DNA of 64,000 nucleotides from Nocardioides sp. URHA0020 (GTDB lineage: Bacteria; Actinomycetota; Actinomycetes; Propionibacteriales; Nocardioidaceae): NCBI RefSeq assembly GCF_000620705.1, contig NZ_JIAR01000025.1, forward strand, positions 371,418 through 435,417, read 5' to 3'. How positions within the stretch are numbered: position 1 is the first letter of the stretch; every line of letters starts with the position of its first letter. Under the pieces are notes generated by a model that saw only the letters and a program-made list of their open reading frames with translations, was not told where the DNA came from and did not search any database. Shown piece after piece: positions 47,649 through 56,857 of this stretch. Both the position numbers and the translations under genes were made by a program.

Positions 47649-48779
47649 CTAGCGGACGACCCTGTGCTCCCCGACCTCGGAGGCTCCCTGGTGGTGCAAC
47701 CCGGCGTCGACGCCGGCCTCGATCTCGGCCTGCACGTCGGGCTGCACCTGGTCCTTGGCGGCCGTCAGGTCGACGGCGTGGTGCAGGTGCCGCTCGGCGT
47801 ACCCGAGCGGGTCGACCAGGTGGGTGAGGCGCGAGGAGACCGGGCGCCAGGCGAGCAGGAGCGAGAGCAGTACGGCGCACGTCGTGGTCACGCCGAACGC
47901 GATCACCACGTGGTCGGTCGCCCAGTCACTCCAGCCGGCGTAGCCCGCGCCCTTCACCACGAAGCCGTGGAAGAGGTAGACGACCAGCGTGGCCGAGCCC
48001 ATCCGTGCGAACCAGCCGTCGATCCGCGGCACCAGCGCGAAGAAGGCCCACGCCCCGAGCGTGCCCACGGCGAGCACCAGGCTGCGCGTCAGCAGGGCGT
48101 GGAGGTCGTCGCCGTACCCCATCTCGTCGTAGCGGGAGCGGTAGTAGAGCCACTCGGTGCTCGCCCAGGCGTCGGTCCAGGTGGTCAGCACCCAGATGCC
48201 CACCAGCACGCCGACCGCCGCGACCTGCGCCGGCGTCCGGCGCAGCAGCTCCAGACGCTCCGGGGTCGCCTTGAGCCCCATCACGAAGAAGGGCAGCAGC
48301 CCGAGGACGCGCGCCATGTCGAGGGTGTTGCCGGCGTACATGCCGGCCACCAGGCTGACGGCGACCGCGACGACCAGGCCGCCCCACATCGGCTTGAAGA
48401 CGGGCGTGAGCAGCCGCCAGAAGAACATCGCCGCGAGGTACCACATCGGCCAGTGGGGGTCCTGGAAGAGGTTCTGCAGGTCCTCCCCGCCGACGTACAC
48501 GCGGAAGAGCGCCAGCGCGCACTCGAAGACGACGTACGGCACCACCACGGTGCGGAACAGCTGCCACAGCCGGACCTTGGAGTAGACGAAGCTGCGCGAG
48601 AGGTAGCCGGTGACGAAGACGAACGCCGGCACGTGCCAGGCGTAGAGGAAGTCGTAGAGGTGCCCGCCGACGTCGCTGCTCGGCAGCAGGGTCCAGGAGT
48701 GACCGACGACGACCAGCGTCACCAGCATCATCTTGGCGTTGTCGAACCAGGGGTCGCGGGTCGCGGTCTGGATCGGCAC
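47649..48779 (-). CDS. Acyltransferase-3 family membrane protein
   Basis: 376 residues with about ten hydrophobic helices and the acyltransferase-3 opening (WFDNAKMMLVTLVVVGHSW, with the His of helix 1; then the AWHVPAFVFVTGYLSR segment). Such proteins acetylate or succinylate surface sugars and other exported molecules, using acyl-CoA from the cytoplasm. The C-terminal 60 residues are cytoplasmic and hydrophilic. The stop lies 9 bp before the DUF808 start. The GTG at 48779 opens MPIQTATRD. In mycobacteria manA occupies this place; it is not here. Confidence 0.85.
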   Translation of the reverse strand: MPIQTATRDPWFDNAKMMLVTLVVVGHSWTLLPSSDVGGHLYDFLYAWHVPAFVFVTGYLSRSFVYSKVRLWQLFRTVVVPYVVFECALALFRVYVGGEDLQNLFQDPHWPMWYLAAMFFWRLLTPVFKPMWGGLVVAVAVSLVAGMYAGNTLDMARVLGLLPFFVMGLKATPERLELLRRTPAQVAAVGVLVGIWVLTTWTDAWASTEWLYYRSRYDEMGYGDDLHALLTRSLVLAVGTLGAWAFFALVPRIDGWFARMGSATLVVYLFHGFVVKGAGYAGWSDWATDHVVIAFGVTTTCAVLLSLLLAWRPVSSRLTHLVDPLGYAERHLHHAVDLTAAKDQVQPDVQAEIEAGVDAGLHHQGASEVGEHRVVR

Positions 48780-48808
48780 CTCTCCGGTTTACCCGGAGTC
48801 GCCGCGAA

Positions 48809-49840
48809 TCACTCCTCGACGAAGCCGATTCTCAGGTACTCCGCAGCGTACGTACCGCTGAGCAACAGCGACGCGTAGCGCGCGACCTCGGTCCGGGCGT
48901 CGGTGGTGACGGTCTCGACCCGCACCCGCCTCTCGGCTGCGGCGGCGAGCAGCCGGCCCCGCTGCTCGCGTACGACGGCGTCCTCGGACCCGTCGTCGAG
49001 GACCAGCAGCATCGGGCGTCGCTCGCCGTCGTCGTCGGCGAACGGGTCGTCGAAGACGTCGCGCTGGCGGGCCGCCTCGATGACCGGCAGCAGGTGCTCG
49101 GCGTCGCCGGCGAGCGCGGAGCGCCCGGTCGCGCGACGGATCGACTCCGCCACCCGACGCGCGGCCCGTGCGGCGAGCACCGAACCACCCCAGACCACCG
49201 GGTTGGCGTCGGCCAGCGCGATCGCGAGCATCTTGGCGGGGTTGACGGCGAGGTCGCGGTGCGGCGAGCAGGAGATGGCGACGGCATCGAGCGCCTCGGC
49301 CACCTGGTCGGCGTCGGTGCGCGGTCCGAGCGAGACCCGGTCGAGGTAGTCGAGCACCACGACGGCGGTGGCCAGCTGGTCCTGCGTGGTCGTCGGCAGG
49401 AGCGTGCTCCACCGGCCGGCGGCGTGCTCGGCCACCATCGACCCGGGCGGGCACGCCACAACCAGCTGGCAGCCGCGGCGCACGGCCTCGGCGACGGCGG
49501 ACGCGGCGCCCGTGTCGCTGCCGTCGGGCGCGAGCACGACGACCAGGTCCAGGCTTCCGGCCCAGCCCGGCAGGGCGGGTGCCGGCCACGCCACGAACGG
49601 CACGGGGCACCACGGCTCGAGGACCGCACGCAGCAGCCGCGAGTCGGGGCCGGCCGCGATCACGGCCCGGGGCCGCGAGAGGTCCTCGGCGCGGCGGACC
49701 GCCTCGGCGGTGGCCTCCGCGGCCTCGCCGGACGTACGGCGTACCCGCGCGCCCGACTCGGCCAGGGCGCGCAACCCGAGGTCTCGGGTGCCGAGCACGG
49801 CTTCGTCGTCGAGACGGGACTCGTCGAACCAGGTGGCCAT
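48809..49840 (-). CDS. SIS-domain protein, phosphosugar isomerase-like (Rv3256c type)
   Basis: 343 residues. Two alternating Rossmann-like SIS halves are visible: PRAVIAAGPDSRLLRAVLEPW in the first and the PVVWGGSVLAARAARRVAESI segment in the second. A bifunctional phosphoglucose/phosphomannose isomerase relation is possible, but the expected catalytic Glu and His are not clear. The gene sits beside manB with a Trm112 gene between, as in M. tuberculosis (Rv3256c-pmmA). ATG 49840 is preferred over GTG 49843. It probably works in mannose-phosphate metabolism for envelope glycans. Confidence 0.72.
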   Translation of the reverse strand: MATWFDESRLDDEAVLGTRDLGLRALAESGARVRRTSGEAAEATAEAVRRAEDLSRPRAVIAAGPDSRLLRAVLEPWCPVPFVAWPAPALPGWAGSLDLVVVLAPDGSDTGAASAVAEAVRRGCQLVVACPPGSMVAEHAAGRWSTLLPTTTQDQLATAVVVLDYLDRVSLGPRTDADQVAEALDAVAISCSPHRDLAVNPAKMLAIALADANPVVWGGSVLAARAARRVAESIRRATGRSALAGDAEHLLPVIEAARQRDVFDDPFADDDGERRPMLLVLDDGSEDAVVREQRGRLLAAAAERRVRVETVTTDARTEVARYASLLLSGTYAAEYLRIGFVEE

Positions 49841-49850
49841 CACGGACGCC

Positions 49851-50018
49851 CTAGGAGGGCTTGCGGGCCTCGTCGACCAGCAGCACCGGGATGCCGTCGC
49901 GGACGGGGTAGATCAGCCCGCAGCCCTGGCAGACCAGCTCCTCCCCCACGACGACGACGTCGGCCCGGCAGGCCGGGCAGACGATGATCTCGAGCAGGGC
50001 GGGGTCCAGGTCGGTCAT
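49851..50018 (-). CDS. Trm112-family zinc-ribbon protein
   Basis: 55 residues with four Cys as CPAC (14-17) and CQGC (30-33), a zinc ribbon of the Trm112/YcaR type. The ATG at 50018 shares its bases with the manB stop (ATGA) and AGGAGTG stands 5 nt upstream. Eukaryotic Trm112 holds methyltransferases in place; bacterial ones are found beside many genes, and here the neighbours are sugar-phosphate enzymes. This gene is short and easily missed in automated ORF calls. Confidence 0.9.
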   Translation of the reverse strand: MTDLDPALLEIIVCPACRADVVVVGEELVCQGCGLIYPVRDGIPVLLVDEARKPS

Positions 50019-51385
50019 CGGTCACTCCTGATCTGGGCGAGCACGGCGTCGCGGGTGCGCACCATGGTCTCCTCGTCGCGGCCCTCGGCGTTGAGGCGGA
50101 GCAGCGGCTCGGTGTTGGACGGTCGGACGTTGAAGCTCCAGTCGACGTGGCTGACGGTGAGGCCGTCGAGCCGGTCGGTCGTGACGCCGTCCTGCGCGGC
50201 GTACGCCGCCTCGATCTCGGCCGTCACGCCGGCCTGGTCGGCGACCTCGGAGTTGATCTCGCCGCTGAGGACGTAGCGGTCGAACTGCGCCAGCAGCTCC
50301 GAGAGCGGACGCTCGGTCTCAGCCAGCGCGGCCAGGGTGTGCAGCGCGGCGAGCATGCCCGAGTCGGCACGCCAGAAGTCGCGGAAGTAGAAGTGACCGC
50401 TGTGCTCGCCGCCGAAGATGGCACCGGTCTCGGCCATGGTGGCCTTGATGTAGGAGTGCCCCACCCGGGTGCGCACGGGCTTGCCGCCGAGCTCGAGGAC
50501 GATCTCGGGGACCGAGCGGCTGGTGATCAGGTTGTGGATCACGGTCGCACCGGGCTCCTTGGCGAGCTCGCGGGAGGCGATCAGCGCGGTCAGCGTCGAC
50601 GGCGACACCGCCTCGCCACGCTCGTCGACGATGAAGCACCGGTCGGCGTCGCCGTCGAAGGCGAGCCCGATGTCGGCGCCCTCGGCGACCACGCGGGCCT
50701 GGAGGTCGACCAGGTTGGCCGGCTCGATCGGGTTGGCCTCGTGGTTTGGGAAGCTGCCGTCGAGGTCGAAGTACAGCGGGACCAGGTCCACCTGGTCGCC
50801 GAGCCGGCCGAAGACGGCCGGAGCGGTGTGGCCGGCCATGCCGTTGCCGGCGTCGGCGACGACCTTGAGGCGCCGGCCGACGACCGGCGCCAGCGAGAGG
50901 AGGTGCGCGGCGTACGCCTCGAGGACGTCGTGCTCGCTGATCGAGCCGGTCGGGCCGACCACCGGGCGGGGCGAGGCCACGAGATCCCGGATCTCGGCGA
51001 GGCCGGTCTCCATGCCCACCGGCGTGGCGAAGGCCCGGCACATCTTGATGCCGTTGTACTGCGCCGGGTTGTGGCTCGCGGTGAACATCGCACCGGGGTG
51101 GCCGAGGTGCCCGGAGGCGAAGTAGAGCTGGTCGGTCGACGCGAGCCCGATCATCACCACGTCGGCACCCGCCTCGCTGGCGCCGGCCGCGAAGGCGCCG
51201 GCCATGCCCGGCGAGCTGGGGCGCATGTCGTAGCCGACCACGACGGTGGCGGCACCCACGACCTGGGCGAAGGCCCGTCCGGTCGCGTGGGCCAGCTGCT
51301 CGTCGATCTGGTCGGGGACCGTGCCGCGGACGTCGTACGCCTTGAAGACGGCGTGGAGGTTCGCGGGGTCGAGGGTGTCGGCCAT
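50015..51385 (-). CDS. manB: Phosphomannomutase/phosphoglucomutase
   Basis: 456 residues. It interconverts mannose 6-phosphate and mannose 1-phosphate (and the glucose forms). The active Ser lies in TASHNPAQYNGIKM near 103-116, the Mg site in FDGDADRCFIV near 239-249, the sugar loop is GGEHSGHFYF near 325, and the phosphate site is RPSNTEPLLRL near 425. ManB with ManC (59854-60933) makes GDP-mannose. Trm112 and the SIS gene follow. The ATG is at 51385. Confidence 0.94.
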   Translation of the reverse strand: MADTLDPANLHAVFKAYDVRGTVPDQIDEQLAHATGRAFAQVVGAATVVVGYDMRPSSPGMAGAFAAGASEAGADVVMIGLASTDQLYFASGHLGHPGAMFTASHNPAQYNGIKMCRAFATPVGMETGLAEIRDLVASPRPVVGPTGSISEHDVLEAYAAHLLSLAPVVGRRLKVVADAGNGMAGHTAPAVFGRLGDQVDLVPLYFDLDGSFPNHEANPIEPANLVDLQARVVAEGADIGLAFDGDADRCFIVDERGEAVSPSTLTALIASRELAKEPGATVIHNLITSRSVPEIVLELGGKPVRTRVGHSYIKATMAETGAIFGGEHSGHFYFRDFWRADSGMLAALHTLAALAETERPLSELLAQFDRYVLSGEINSEVADQAGVTAEIEAAYAAQDGVTTDRLDGLTVSHVDWSFNVRPSNTEPLLRLNAEGRDEETMVRTRDAVLAQIRSDR

Positions 51386-51411
51386 GCCCGAAGACTAGTG
51401 GTGCGAGGAGC

Positions 51412-51771
51412 TCAGTCGGTGGTCAGGACGCGCAGGTGACCACGACGGCCGGTCTCGCGTCCGGTCTCCTCGGCCGGCGCGACCCGCAGCGGCGCGACCG
51501 GGCGGCCGGCCTCGCGTACGGCGTCCGCGAGCGCGAGCAGGTCGTCGCTCGAGGGACCCTGGGACGACAGGTCCGCCGCGAGCCGGAGCACCTCCCAGCC
51601 ACGGGGCGCCGAGAGCCGCTCGCTGTGCGCCTCGCACAGGTCGTAGGCATGCGGCTCGGCGTAGGTCGACAACGGGCCGAGGACCGCTGTCTGGTCCGCG
51701 TAGACGTAGGTCAACGTCGCGACCGCGGCTCGGCCGCAGGCTGTGCGCGAACAGCGGCGGGCAGGACTCAC
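51412..51771 (-). CDS. DUF3499-family protein
   Basis: 119 residues starting VSPARRCSRTACGRAAVATLTYVYADQTAVLG, which matches the DUF3499 pattern, with CSRTAC and YDLCEAH as likely zinc ligands. The beta part and C-terminal charged tail are usual. The function is unknown. The GTG at 51771 is chosen by comparison with the usual VSPxRRCSRTAC start. It lies next to manB and the zincin-like gene, as in M. tuberculosis (Rv3258c-Rv3259). Confidence 0.85.
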   Translation of the reverse strand: MSPARRCSRTACGRAAVATLTYVYADQTAVLGPLSTYAEPHAYDLCEAHSERLSAPRGWEVLRLAADLSSQGPSSDDLLALADAVREAGRPVAPLRVAPAEETGRETGRRGHLRVLTTD

Positions 51772-51808
51772 GTCGCAGACGGTACCTCCCATCCGGGAGC
51801 GCGCCGAT

Positions 51809-51814
51809 TAGGCT
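51809..51814 (+). promoter_or_regulatory. -10 box (TAGGCT) of the zincin-like gene
   Basis: TAGGCT lies 6 nt before the ATG at 51821, consistent with a leaderless mRNA. It supports this ATG as the start. Confidence 0.45.
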
Positions 51815-51820
51815 CGCGGC

Positions 51821-52270
51821 ATGGATCACGCGGGTACGTCGGAGGGGCCGCGACGTCCACGCATCCGGGACCGTCGGGGGCGAGGCATGCGGGGCCCGGC
51901 GATCATGCCGACCGTGCCCGGTCGATCGGAGCAGCGCACCTCGCGCGAGCGCTTCGACGACCTGGCGCTCGGCATCGTCACCGAGATCGACGAGCGCTGG
52001 CAGGACCGTCTGGGCCTCGTGGAGTACGCCGTCGAGGACACCCCCCAGATCCCCGACGACTGGTCACTGGACACGGTGCCGCTGTCGTCGCTGGTGCGCG
52101 GGTCGGGCTCGACGCCGACCCGGCTGGTGCTCTTCCGCCGGCCGATCGAGCACCGGTCCGACAACCGTGGCGAGCTCGAGGCCCTGCTGCTCACCGTGAT
52201 CGTCGAGCAGGTCGCGGAGCTGCTCGGGATCGACGCCGAGGATGTCGATCCGCGCTACGAGGGCCTGTAG
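51821..52270 (+). CDS. Metallopeptidase-family (zincin_1-like) protein without HEXXH
   Basis: 149 residues. The second half (RFDDLALGIVTEIDERWQDRLGLVEYAVEDTPQIP in pattern, then LLLTVIVEQVAELLGIDAEDVDPRYEGL at the end) matches the minimal gluzincin family found next to DUF3499. In active members the helix reads HExxHxxG; here it is VEQVAELLG, so both His ligands are gone while Glu remains. It may bind rather than cut. The N-terminus is basic. It is divergent from DUF3499 and convergent with DUF5719 (6-bp gap). Confidence 0.75.
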   Translation: MDHAGTSEGPRRPRIRDRRGRGMRGPAIMPTVPGRSEQRTSRERFDDLALGIVTEIDERWQDRLGLVEYAVEDTPQIPDDWSLDTVPLSSLVRGSGSTPTRLVLFRRPIEHRSDNRGELEALLLTVIVEQVAELLGIDAEDVDPRYEGL

Positions 52271-52276
52271 GACCCG

Positions 52277-53683
52277 TCAGGAGAGCCCCGGGCGCACCTG
52301 CGGCACCAGCCCGTTGCTCACCGGGACGGTCAGCGGGAGCACGGAGGCGCCGGCCTTGGCGCTGGTCACGACGGCCCCGGTCAGCGACGTGCGCGAGGGC
52401 AGCACGCTGAGCTGCCGGCTCGACGGCGGCAGCCGGACGACGACCCCACGGCCGGGCACGATCTCCGCCTTCACCTGCTTGAGCGACGATCCGTCGGCGG
52501 CCCGCGCGACGACCGTGACGGCACCGGCGCCGCTCACCGCCGACAGCACGACCCGGCGGTCAGCGGCCGCCGAGCCGGTGGCCGGCTCTGCGGGCAGCAG
52601 CACCGTCGACTCCGTGTCGAAGGACGCCCCGACCGCCGTGAGCGACAGGTCCTTGCGGACCAGCGACCGCATCGACGCGGTCACCGGGCCGGACGCGCTG
52701 ATCGAGATGCCGATCGCGCCGTCGTCGACGGCCTGGTTGACGATCGCCGTGACCGGGACCCGCACCACGCTCTGCGGCGGCACCCGGATCGGCTCGACGC
52801 CGTCGGGCGCGAAGACCGACTCGGTGTCGATGACCTTGAGTTCGGCGCGGACCTCGTCGTCGCCCGGGTTGGCGATCGTGAGGGTGCGGGTGCCGGTGCC
52901 GGGCGCGATGCCGAGCAGCAGGTTGTCGGCCGTCGGCTCGGCCTGGCCGGCCATCCAGTCCTGGGTGAGCGGGTCGGAGCCGACCCGGTCGTAGCGGTCG
53001 AGCACGCTCGCGCCGATCCGGCCGCGGGTGGTGACGACCTCGAGGGCGAGGTCGTCGGTGCGCGGGATCGACGTGCTGAGGTCGAGGCGCACGCTGGTGC
53101 CGCCGCGCACGGACACTCCGTGCAGGGCGGGCGCGTCGACGACACCGTCCCGGCCGTGGACGGTGATGTCCGCGACGGCGGTGCCCGAGTCGGGGTTGGT
53201 CAGCTCGAGGACCGAGCGGTGGCTGGCTCCCGCACCCACGCCGGTGAACCACCGGCTGGCGGTCGGCGGCGCGCAGCCCGCGACGGCCTTCTCGTCGCCG
53301 CCGGAGCGACCGGCCACCAGCCCGGGCGCCGCGTCGTCGACACCCGAGACGGCGGACGCGGCCTTGTCGTCGGCGGAGGTCACCTGGCCGGAGACGAGGT
53401 CCACGTCGGTCGCGTCGTCGCCGAGCCCGACACTCACCTGGCCGGTCACGTCGTCGGCGACGGTGGTCACGGCGACGGCGGGGGCACCCGGGAGCGCCGC
53501 GGGACAGATCAGCGTGGCGGCGGTCAGCGTCGTCCGGCTCGGCGGGTACGTCGCGTCGGCCGGCGTGGCGTCCGGGCGCACGAGCAGGAGCATCGCCGCG
53601 CTCAGCAGCGGCAGGACCACCGCGAGCACCAGCGTCAGGTTGACCCGGCTGCGCCGCGCAGCCGTACGACGTCCGCCGCTCAT
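52277..53683 (-). CDS. DUF5719-family exported protein
   Basis: 468 residues. One hydrophobic segment (about 14-36) anchors or exports it; the rest is beta-rich with repeated Ig-like patterns (LELTNPDSGTAVADITVHG, LTIANPGDDEVRAELKV). This is the DUF5719 arrangement that follows a large glycosyltransferase in many actinobacteria. The start overlaps the glycosyltransferase stop as ATGA, so the two are made together and probably cooperate at the membrane, for example in building a surface polymer. The substrate is not known. Confidence 0.85.
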   Translation of the reverse strand: MSGGRRTAARRSRVNLTLVLAVVLPLLSAAMLLLVRPDATPADATYPPSRTTLTAATLICPAALPGAPAVAVTTVADDVTGQVSVGLGDDATDVDLVSGQVTSADDKAASAVSGVDDAAPGLVAGRSGGDEKAVAGCAPPTASRWFTGVGAGASHRSVLELTNPDSGTAVADITVHGRDGVVDAPALHGVSVRGGTSVRLDLSTSIPRTDDLALEVVTTRGRIGASVLDRYDRVGSDPLTQDWMAGQAEPTADNLLLGIAPGTGTRTLTIANPGDDEVRAELKVIDTESVFAPDGVEPIRVPPQSVVRVPVTAIVNQAVDDGAIGISISASGPVTASMRSLVRKDLSLTAVGASFDTESTVLLPAEPATGSAAADRRVVLSAVSGAGAVTVVARAADGSSLKQVKAEIVPGRGVVVRLPPSSRQLSVLPSRTSLTGAVVTSAKAGASVLPLTVPVSNGLVPQVRPGLS

Positions 53684-56532
53684 GCCGACCTCCTGGGGTT
53701 GGTCGTGGGCAGGCAGAGGACGGCGACCACCACGGCGCCCACGCCCTGCAGGACGAGGAGCAGGACCCGCAGCCAGGACACCGGCCCCTCGAGGGCGCTC
53801 GCGTCCAGCGGGCGGTCGACCTGCCAGGCACGGGTGGTCCGCTCCTCGGCGCTGGCCTGCACCAGCCCCGACGTCGCGTCCAGCACCGCGGACACGTCGC
53901 CGTCGGCCGGGGTGGGCAGCACGACGTACTCGATCCCGCTCGCCGCCAGGTCGTCGACGACCGCCTTCGTCGGTCGCGAGACCAGGGCCCGCACGTCGGC
54001 ACTGAAGTCGGTGTCCTCCGCGGTGAGGTTGGTGATCTCGTCCTCGCCGACGGTGACGCCGTCCCCGCGCCGGACCGTGTAGGTCAGCCCGTCCTCGACG
54101 CTGCCGCGGATCACCAGGATGCCGTGCTCGGGCCCCTCCTCGGAGCTCTGGATCATGTAGACCGGGATGTCGGTGTCGATCCCGTCGGCGATCGCCGGCT
54201 CGTCACCGAGCCACCACGCGAAGCCGCCCACCGGCACGGCCGCCGCCACCACGATCAGCGCGACCGCGACCACACGACGCCACGACGCCTGCTCGACGCC
54301 GAGGCCGACGGCGCCGATCGCGACGGCGACCACGAACGCGCCCTGGAGCACCACGACGGGCACCCCGAGGCCGGCGTCGACCGTGGACGCGGCCAGGTCG
54401 AAGGAGAGCGTCCCGAGCACCGCGGCCAGGACGCTGGCGACCAGGGCGACGACCCAGCAGACCAGCACGGGGATCCGGGTCGCCCGCGGCAGCAGCGCGA
54501 GGAGCGCCAGCACCACGAGCACGACGCCCAGCCACATCGGGGCGCCGAGCCCGTCGAGGCGACCGCTGACCAGGTCGACCGTGTCGGCGGTCGGCGTCGG
54601 CAGCCGGCCGGTGTCGAGCAGCAGACCGGGCGCCGCCGAGCGCTGGATCGCCGGGATCCACCACGGCGACAGCAGCACCGGCACCACGCCGATCGCCGTC
54701 GCGGGCGGTCCCCAGACCGTGCGGTCCCGGACCACGCCGCGGACGACGAGCGCGGCCCCGGCGACGACGACGAGCCCGAGCAGCGCCGCGAGCAGCCAGA
54801 GCACCGGCGCGAACGCCGCACCCAGGGCGAGCAGCAGGCCGACCCGCCAGGCGGCGCGCCACCGACGGTCGGGCGCAGGGTCGGCGAAGCCCAGGGCGGC
54901 GTGCGCGAGCCACGGCAGGATCGCGGCGACCACGACGAGCCCGATCCGGCCGTCGCCCCAGGCGCCGCAGACCACCGGGACCAGGCTCCACGTGGTGGCT
55001 CCCCACAGCAGCACCCAGCGCGAGGCGCCGGTGAAGACGACCAGCCGGCCGACGACCCGTAGGAAGCGCCACGCACCCCACAGGGAGAAGGGCACGGCGG
55101 CCACGAGGACCACCGACACCGCCGCGGAGGGACTGCCGCCGAGCAGGGTCGCGAGCAGCGCCATCGGCAGGACGTACGCCGGCGCGGGGACCGCCGTACC
55201 CGTGCCGAGCGGGTGCCAGGTCTCCACCTGCAGGCGCCACCAGTCACCGGCGCCGGCCGGCACCGGCGACAGGCCACCACCGGCGACGGAGCCGTACGCC
55301 GCGCGCGCGGCGACCAGCGCCAGGATGACGACCAGAGCGGTCGTCAGGGCCACCGGGTTGGTGAGGAAGCGGGCCAGGAAGCCGGCGTCGGCGCCGATCT
55401 CGTCGTCGTCCTCGGAGGTCGACCGGGGGGCGTGGCTCGCCGGCGCGCGCTCGGCGGCCGCGGCGCGGCGGCGGTCGGCCACGTCCTGGGCCTGGTTGGT
55501 GGCCGCGGCCACCAGGTCGCCGAGGAAGTCGAGGCCGTGGCGGTAGGGCACCCACCACGGCGACAGCAGTGGTCGGGCCCGGTCGAGGTCGGCGCGGGGC
55601 TGCTCGCGCCGTGACCGGCGGGCGGTGCGCACCTCCCCCGGGTGGGCGTAGAGGGAGACCAGCGCGGCGAGCTCGTCGAGCGCCTCGCCGACCGACCGCA
55701 CGACCAGGAAGCCGATCATCCGCAGCAGCGTCCCGAAGGCGAGGCGGACCACCAGCCAGGGCAGCTTGCGTCCCGGGGCGTTGGCGAGCAGCGTGTAGAG
55801 GGCGGCGCGGCGCTCCTGGTAGTGCGTGTGCCGGCCGGTCAACGACGTGCGCCGGGCACCGCGGTGCGCCGCCTCCGCGTGGAAGACGACGGCGTCGGGG
55901 ACGATCAGCGTCGTGTGCCCGGCGGCCGCGGCGCGCCAGCCGAAGTCGATGTCGTTGCCGAAGATCGGCAGCTGGGGGTCGAAGCCGCCCAGGGCCTCGA
56001 GCACGGTACGCCGCACCAGCATGCCGGCGGTGTTGACCGCGAGGACGCGTCGTACCTCGTCGTGCTGGCCCTGGTCGTACTCGCCGCGCTCCAGCCCGGT
56101 CTCGCGCCGGCCGGTGCCGCTGATCGTGATGCCCAGCTCGAGGAGACGCTTGAGCGAGGGCCACTCGCGCAGCTTGGGCCCGAGGATCTCGGCGTCGGGG
56201 TGTGCGGCCGCCGCGGCCAGGAGCGCCGCCAGCGCCCCCGGGTCGGCAGACGCGTCGTCGTGCAGGATCCAGACCCACTCCGGGGCCTCGCCGCGCTCGC
56301 GCAGCCGCTCCAGGCCGAGCGCGACCGCGGCCGGGAAGGAGGTCGACCCCGGCGCCCGGAGCACGTCGCCGAAGGCCGCGGCCACCAGGTCCGCACTGCG
56401 GTCCTTGCTGCCGGTGTCGACGGCGACGACGCTGCTCAACGGCGTGCGCTGCGCCCGGATCCCGTCGATGACGGCGGGCAGCCAGCGCTCGCCGTCATGA
56501 CTGACGAGCAGAGCAGCGACGGAGGAAACCAC
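53680..56532 (-). CDS. Large membrane glycosyltransferase family 2 protein
   Basis: 950 residues. The N-terminal GT2 domain (about 1-250) has VAALLVSHDGERWLPAVI, VDTGSKDRS and the metal motif DD in WILHDDASADP near 90-98, then FGNDIDFGWRAAAAGH. The second half is a multi-helix membrane region (about ten helices from 390 on) followed by an exported, mostly beta part with a final membrane helix. It resembles WcaA-type cell-wall glycosyltransferases. TAGGGT is 8 nt before GTG 56532. It overlaps DUF5719, suggesting a complex. The donor sugar and target polymer are unknown. Confidence 0.85.
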   Translation of the reverse strand: MVSSVAALLVSHDGERWLPAVIDGIRAQRTPLSSVVAVDTGSKDRSADLVAAAFGDVLRAPGSTSFPAAVALGLERLRERGEAPEWVWILHDDASADPGALAALLAAAAAHPDAEILGPKLREWPSLKRLLELGITISGTGRRETGLERGEYDQGQHDEVRRVLAVNTAGMLVRRTVLEALGGFDPQLPIFGNDIDFGWRAAAAGHTTLIVPDAVVFHAEAAHRGARRTSLTGRHTHYQERRAALYTLLANAPGRKLPWLVVRLAFGTLLRMIGFLVVRSVGEALDELAALVSLYAHPGEVRTARRSRREQPRADLDRARPLLSPWWVPYRHGLDFLGDLVAAATNQAQDVADRRRAAAAERAPASHAPRSTSEDDDEIGADAGFLARFLTNPVALTTALVVILALVAARAAYGSVAGGGLSPVPAGAGDWWRLQVETWHPLGTGTAVPAPAYVLPMALLATLLGGSPSAAVSVVLVAAVPFSLWGAWRFLRVVGRLVVFTGASRWVLLWGATTWSLVPVVCGAWGDGRIGLVVVAAILPWLAHAALGFADPAPDRRWRAAWRVGLLLALGAAFAPVLWLLAALLGLVVVAGAALVVRGVVRDRTVWGPPATAIGVVPVLLSPWWIPAIQRSAAPGLLLDTGRLPTPTADTVDLVSGRLDGLGAPMWLGVVLVVLALLALLPRATRIPVLVCWVVALVASVLAAVLGTLSFDLAASTVDAGLGVPVVVLQGAFVVAVAIGAVGLGVEQASWRRVVAVALIVVAAAVPVGGFAWWLGDEPAIADGIDTDIPVYMIQSSEEGPEHGILVIRGSVEDGLTYTVRRGDGVTVGEDEITNLTAEDTDFSADVRALVSRPTKAVVDDLAASGIEYVVLPTPADGDVSAVLDATSGLVQASAEERTTRAWQVDRPLDASALEGPVSWLRVLLLVLQGVGAVVVAVLCLPTTNPRRSA

Positions 56533-56572
56533 GATCCCGAACCCTAACGGCCGGGTGATGACCGTTCCGATT

Positions 56573-56590
56573 CGGCGGTGGTGCCCGCCG
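56573..56590 (-). terminator. Possible terminator after whiB
   Basis: CGGCGG-TGGTGC-CCGCCG forms a 6-bp stem 12 nt past the whiB stop. It is short and there is no T-run, so it is only a weak candidate. Confidence 0.3.
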
Positions 56591-56602
56591 CCGCCGGCAG
56601 TG

Positions 56603-56857
56603 CTAGACCGCGCGCTTCTTCAGCTTGCGGCGCTCACGCTCCGAGAGACCGCCCCAGATGCCGAAGCGCTCGTCGTTCATCAGTGCGGAGTCGAGGCAGT
56701 CGTCTCGCACCTCGCACGTGAGGCAGACCTTCTTGGCCTCCCTCGTGGATCCTCCCTTTTCAGGAAAGAACGCCTCGGGGTCAGTCTGTGCGCAGAGCGC
56801 ACGGTCCTGCCATCCCGCTTCCTCGGCGTCCCCGTCGAGGAGAAAAAGTTCTCTCAC
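56603..56857 (-). CDS. whiB: WhiB-family iron-sulfur transcription regulator (WhiB/WhiB2)
   Basis: 84 residues. The four Cys that hold a [4Fe-4S] cluster are Cys22, Cys45, Cys48 and Cys54 (C-x22-C-x2-C-x5-C), followed by the turn GIWGG (66-70) and the basic tail ERRKLKKRAV. The FFPEKGGSTREAKKVC segment is typical of WhiB itself, the sporulation and septation regulator (WhiB2 in mycobacteria), which partners WhiA and sigma factors. The GTG at 56857 gives MRELFLLDGD. It lies beside fbiA, as in M. tuberculosis (whiB2-fbiA). The 206-bp divergent gap to fbiA (56858-57063) holds its promoter and no other gene I can see. Confidence 0.95.
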   Translation of the reverse strand: MRELFLLDGDAEEAGWQDRALCAQTDPEAFFPEKGGSTREAKKVCLTCEVRDDCLDSALMNDERFGIWGGLSERERRKLKKRAV

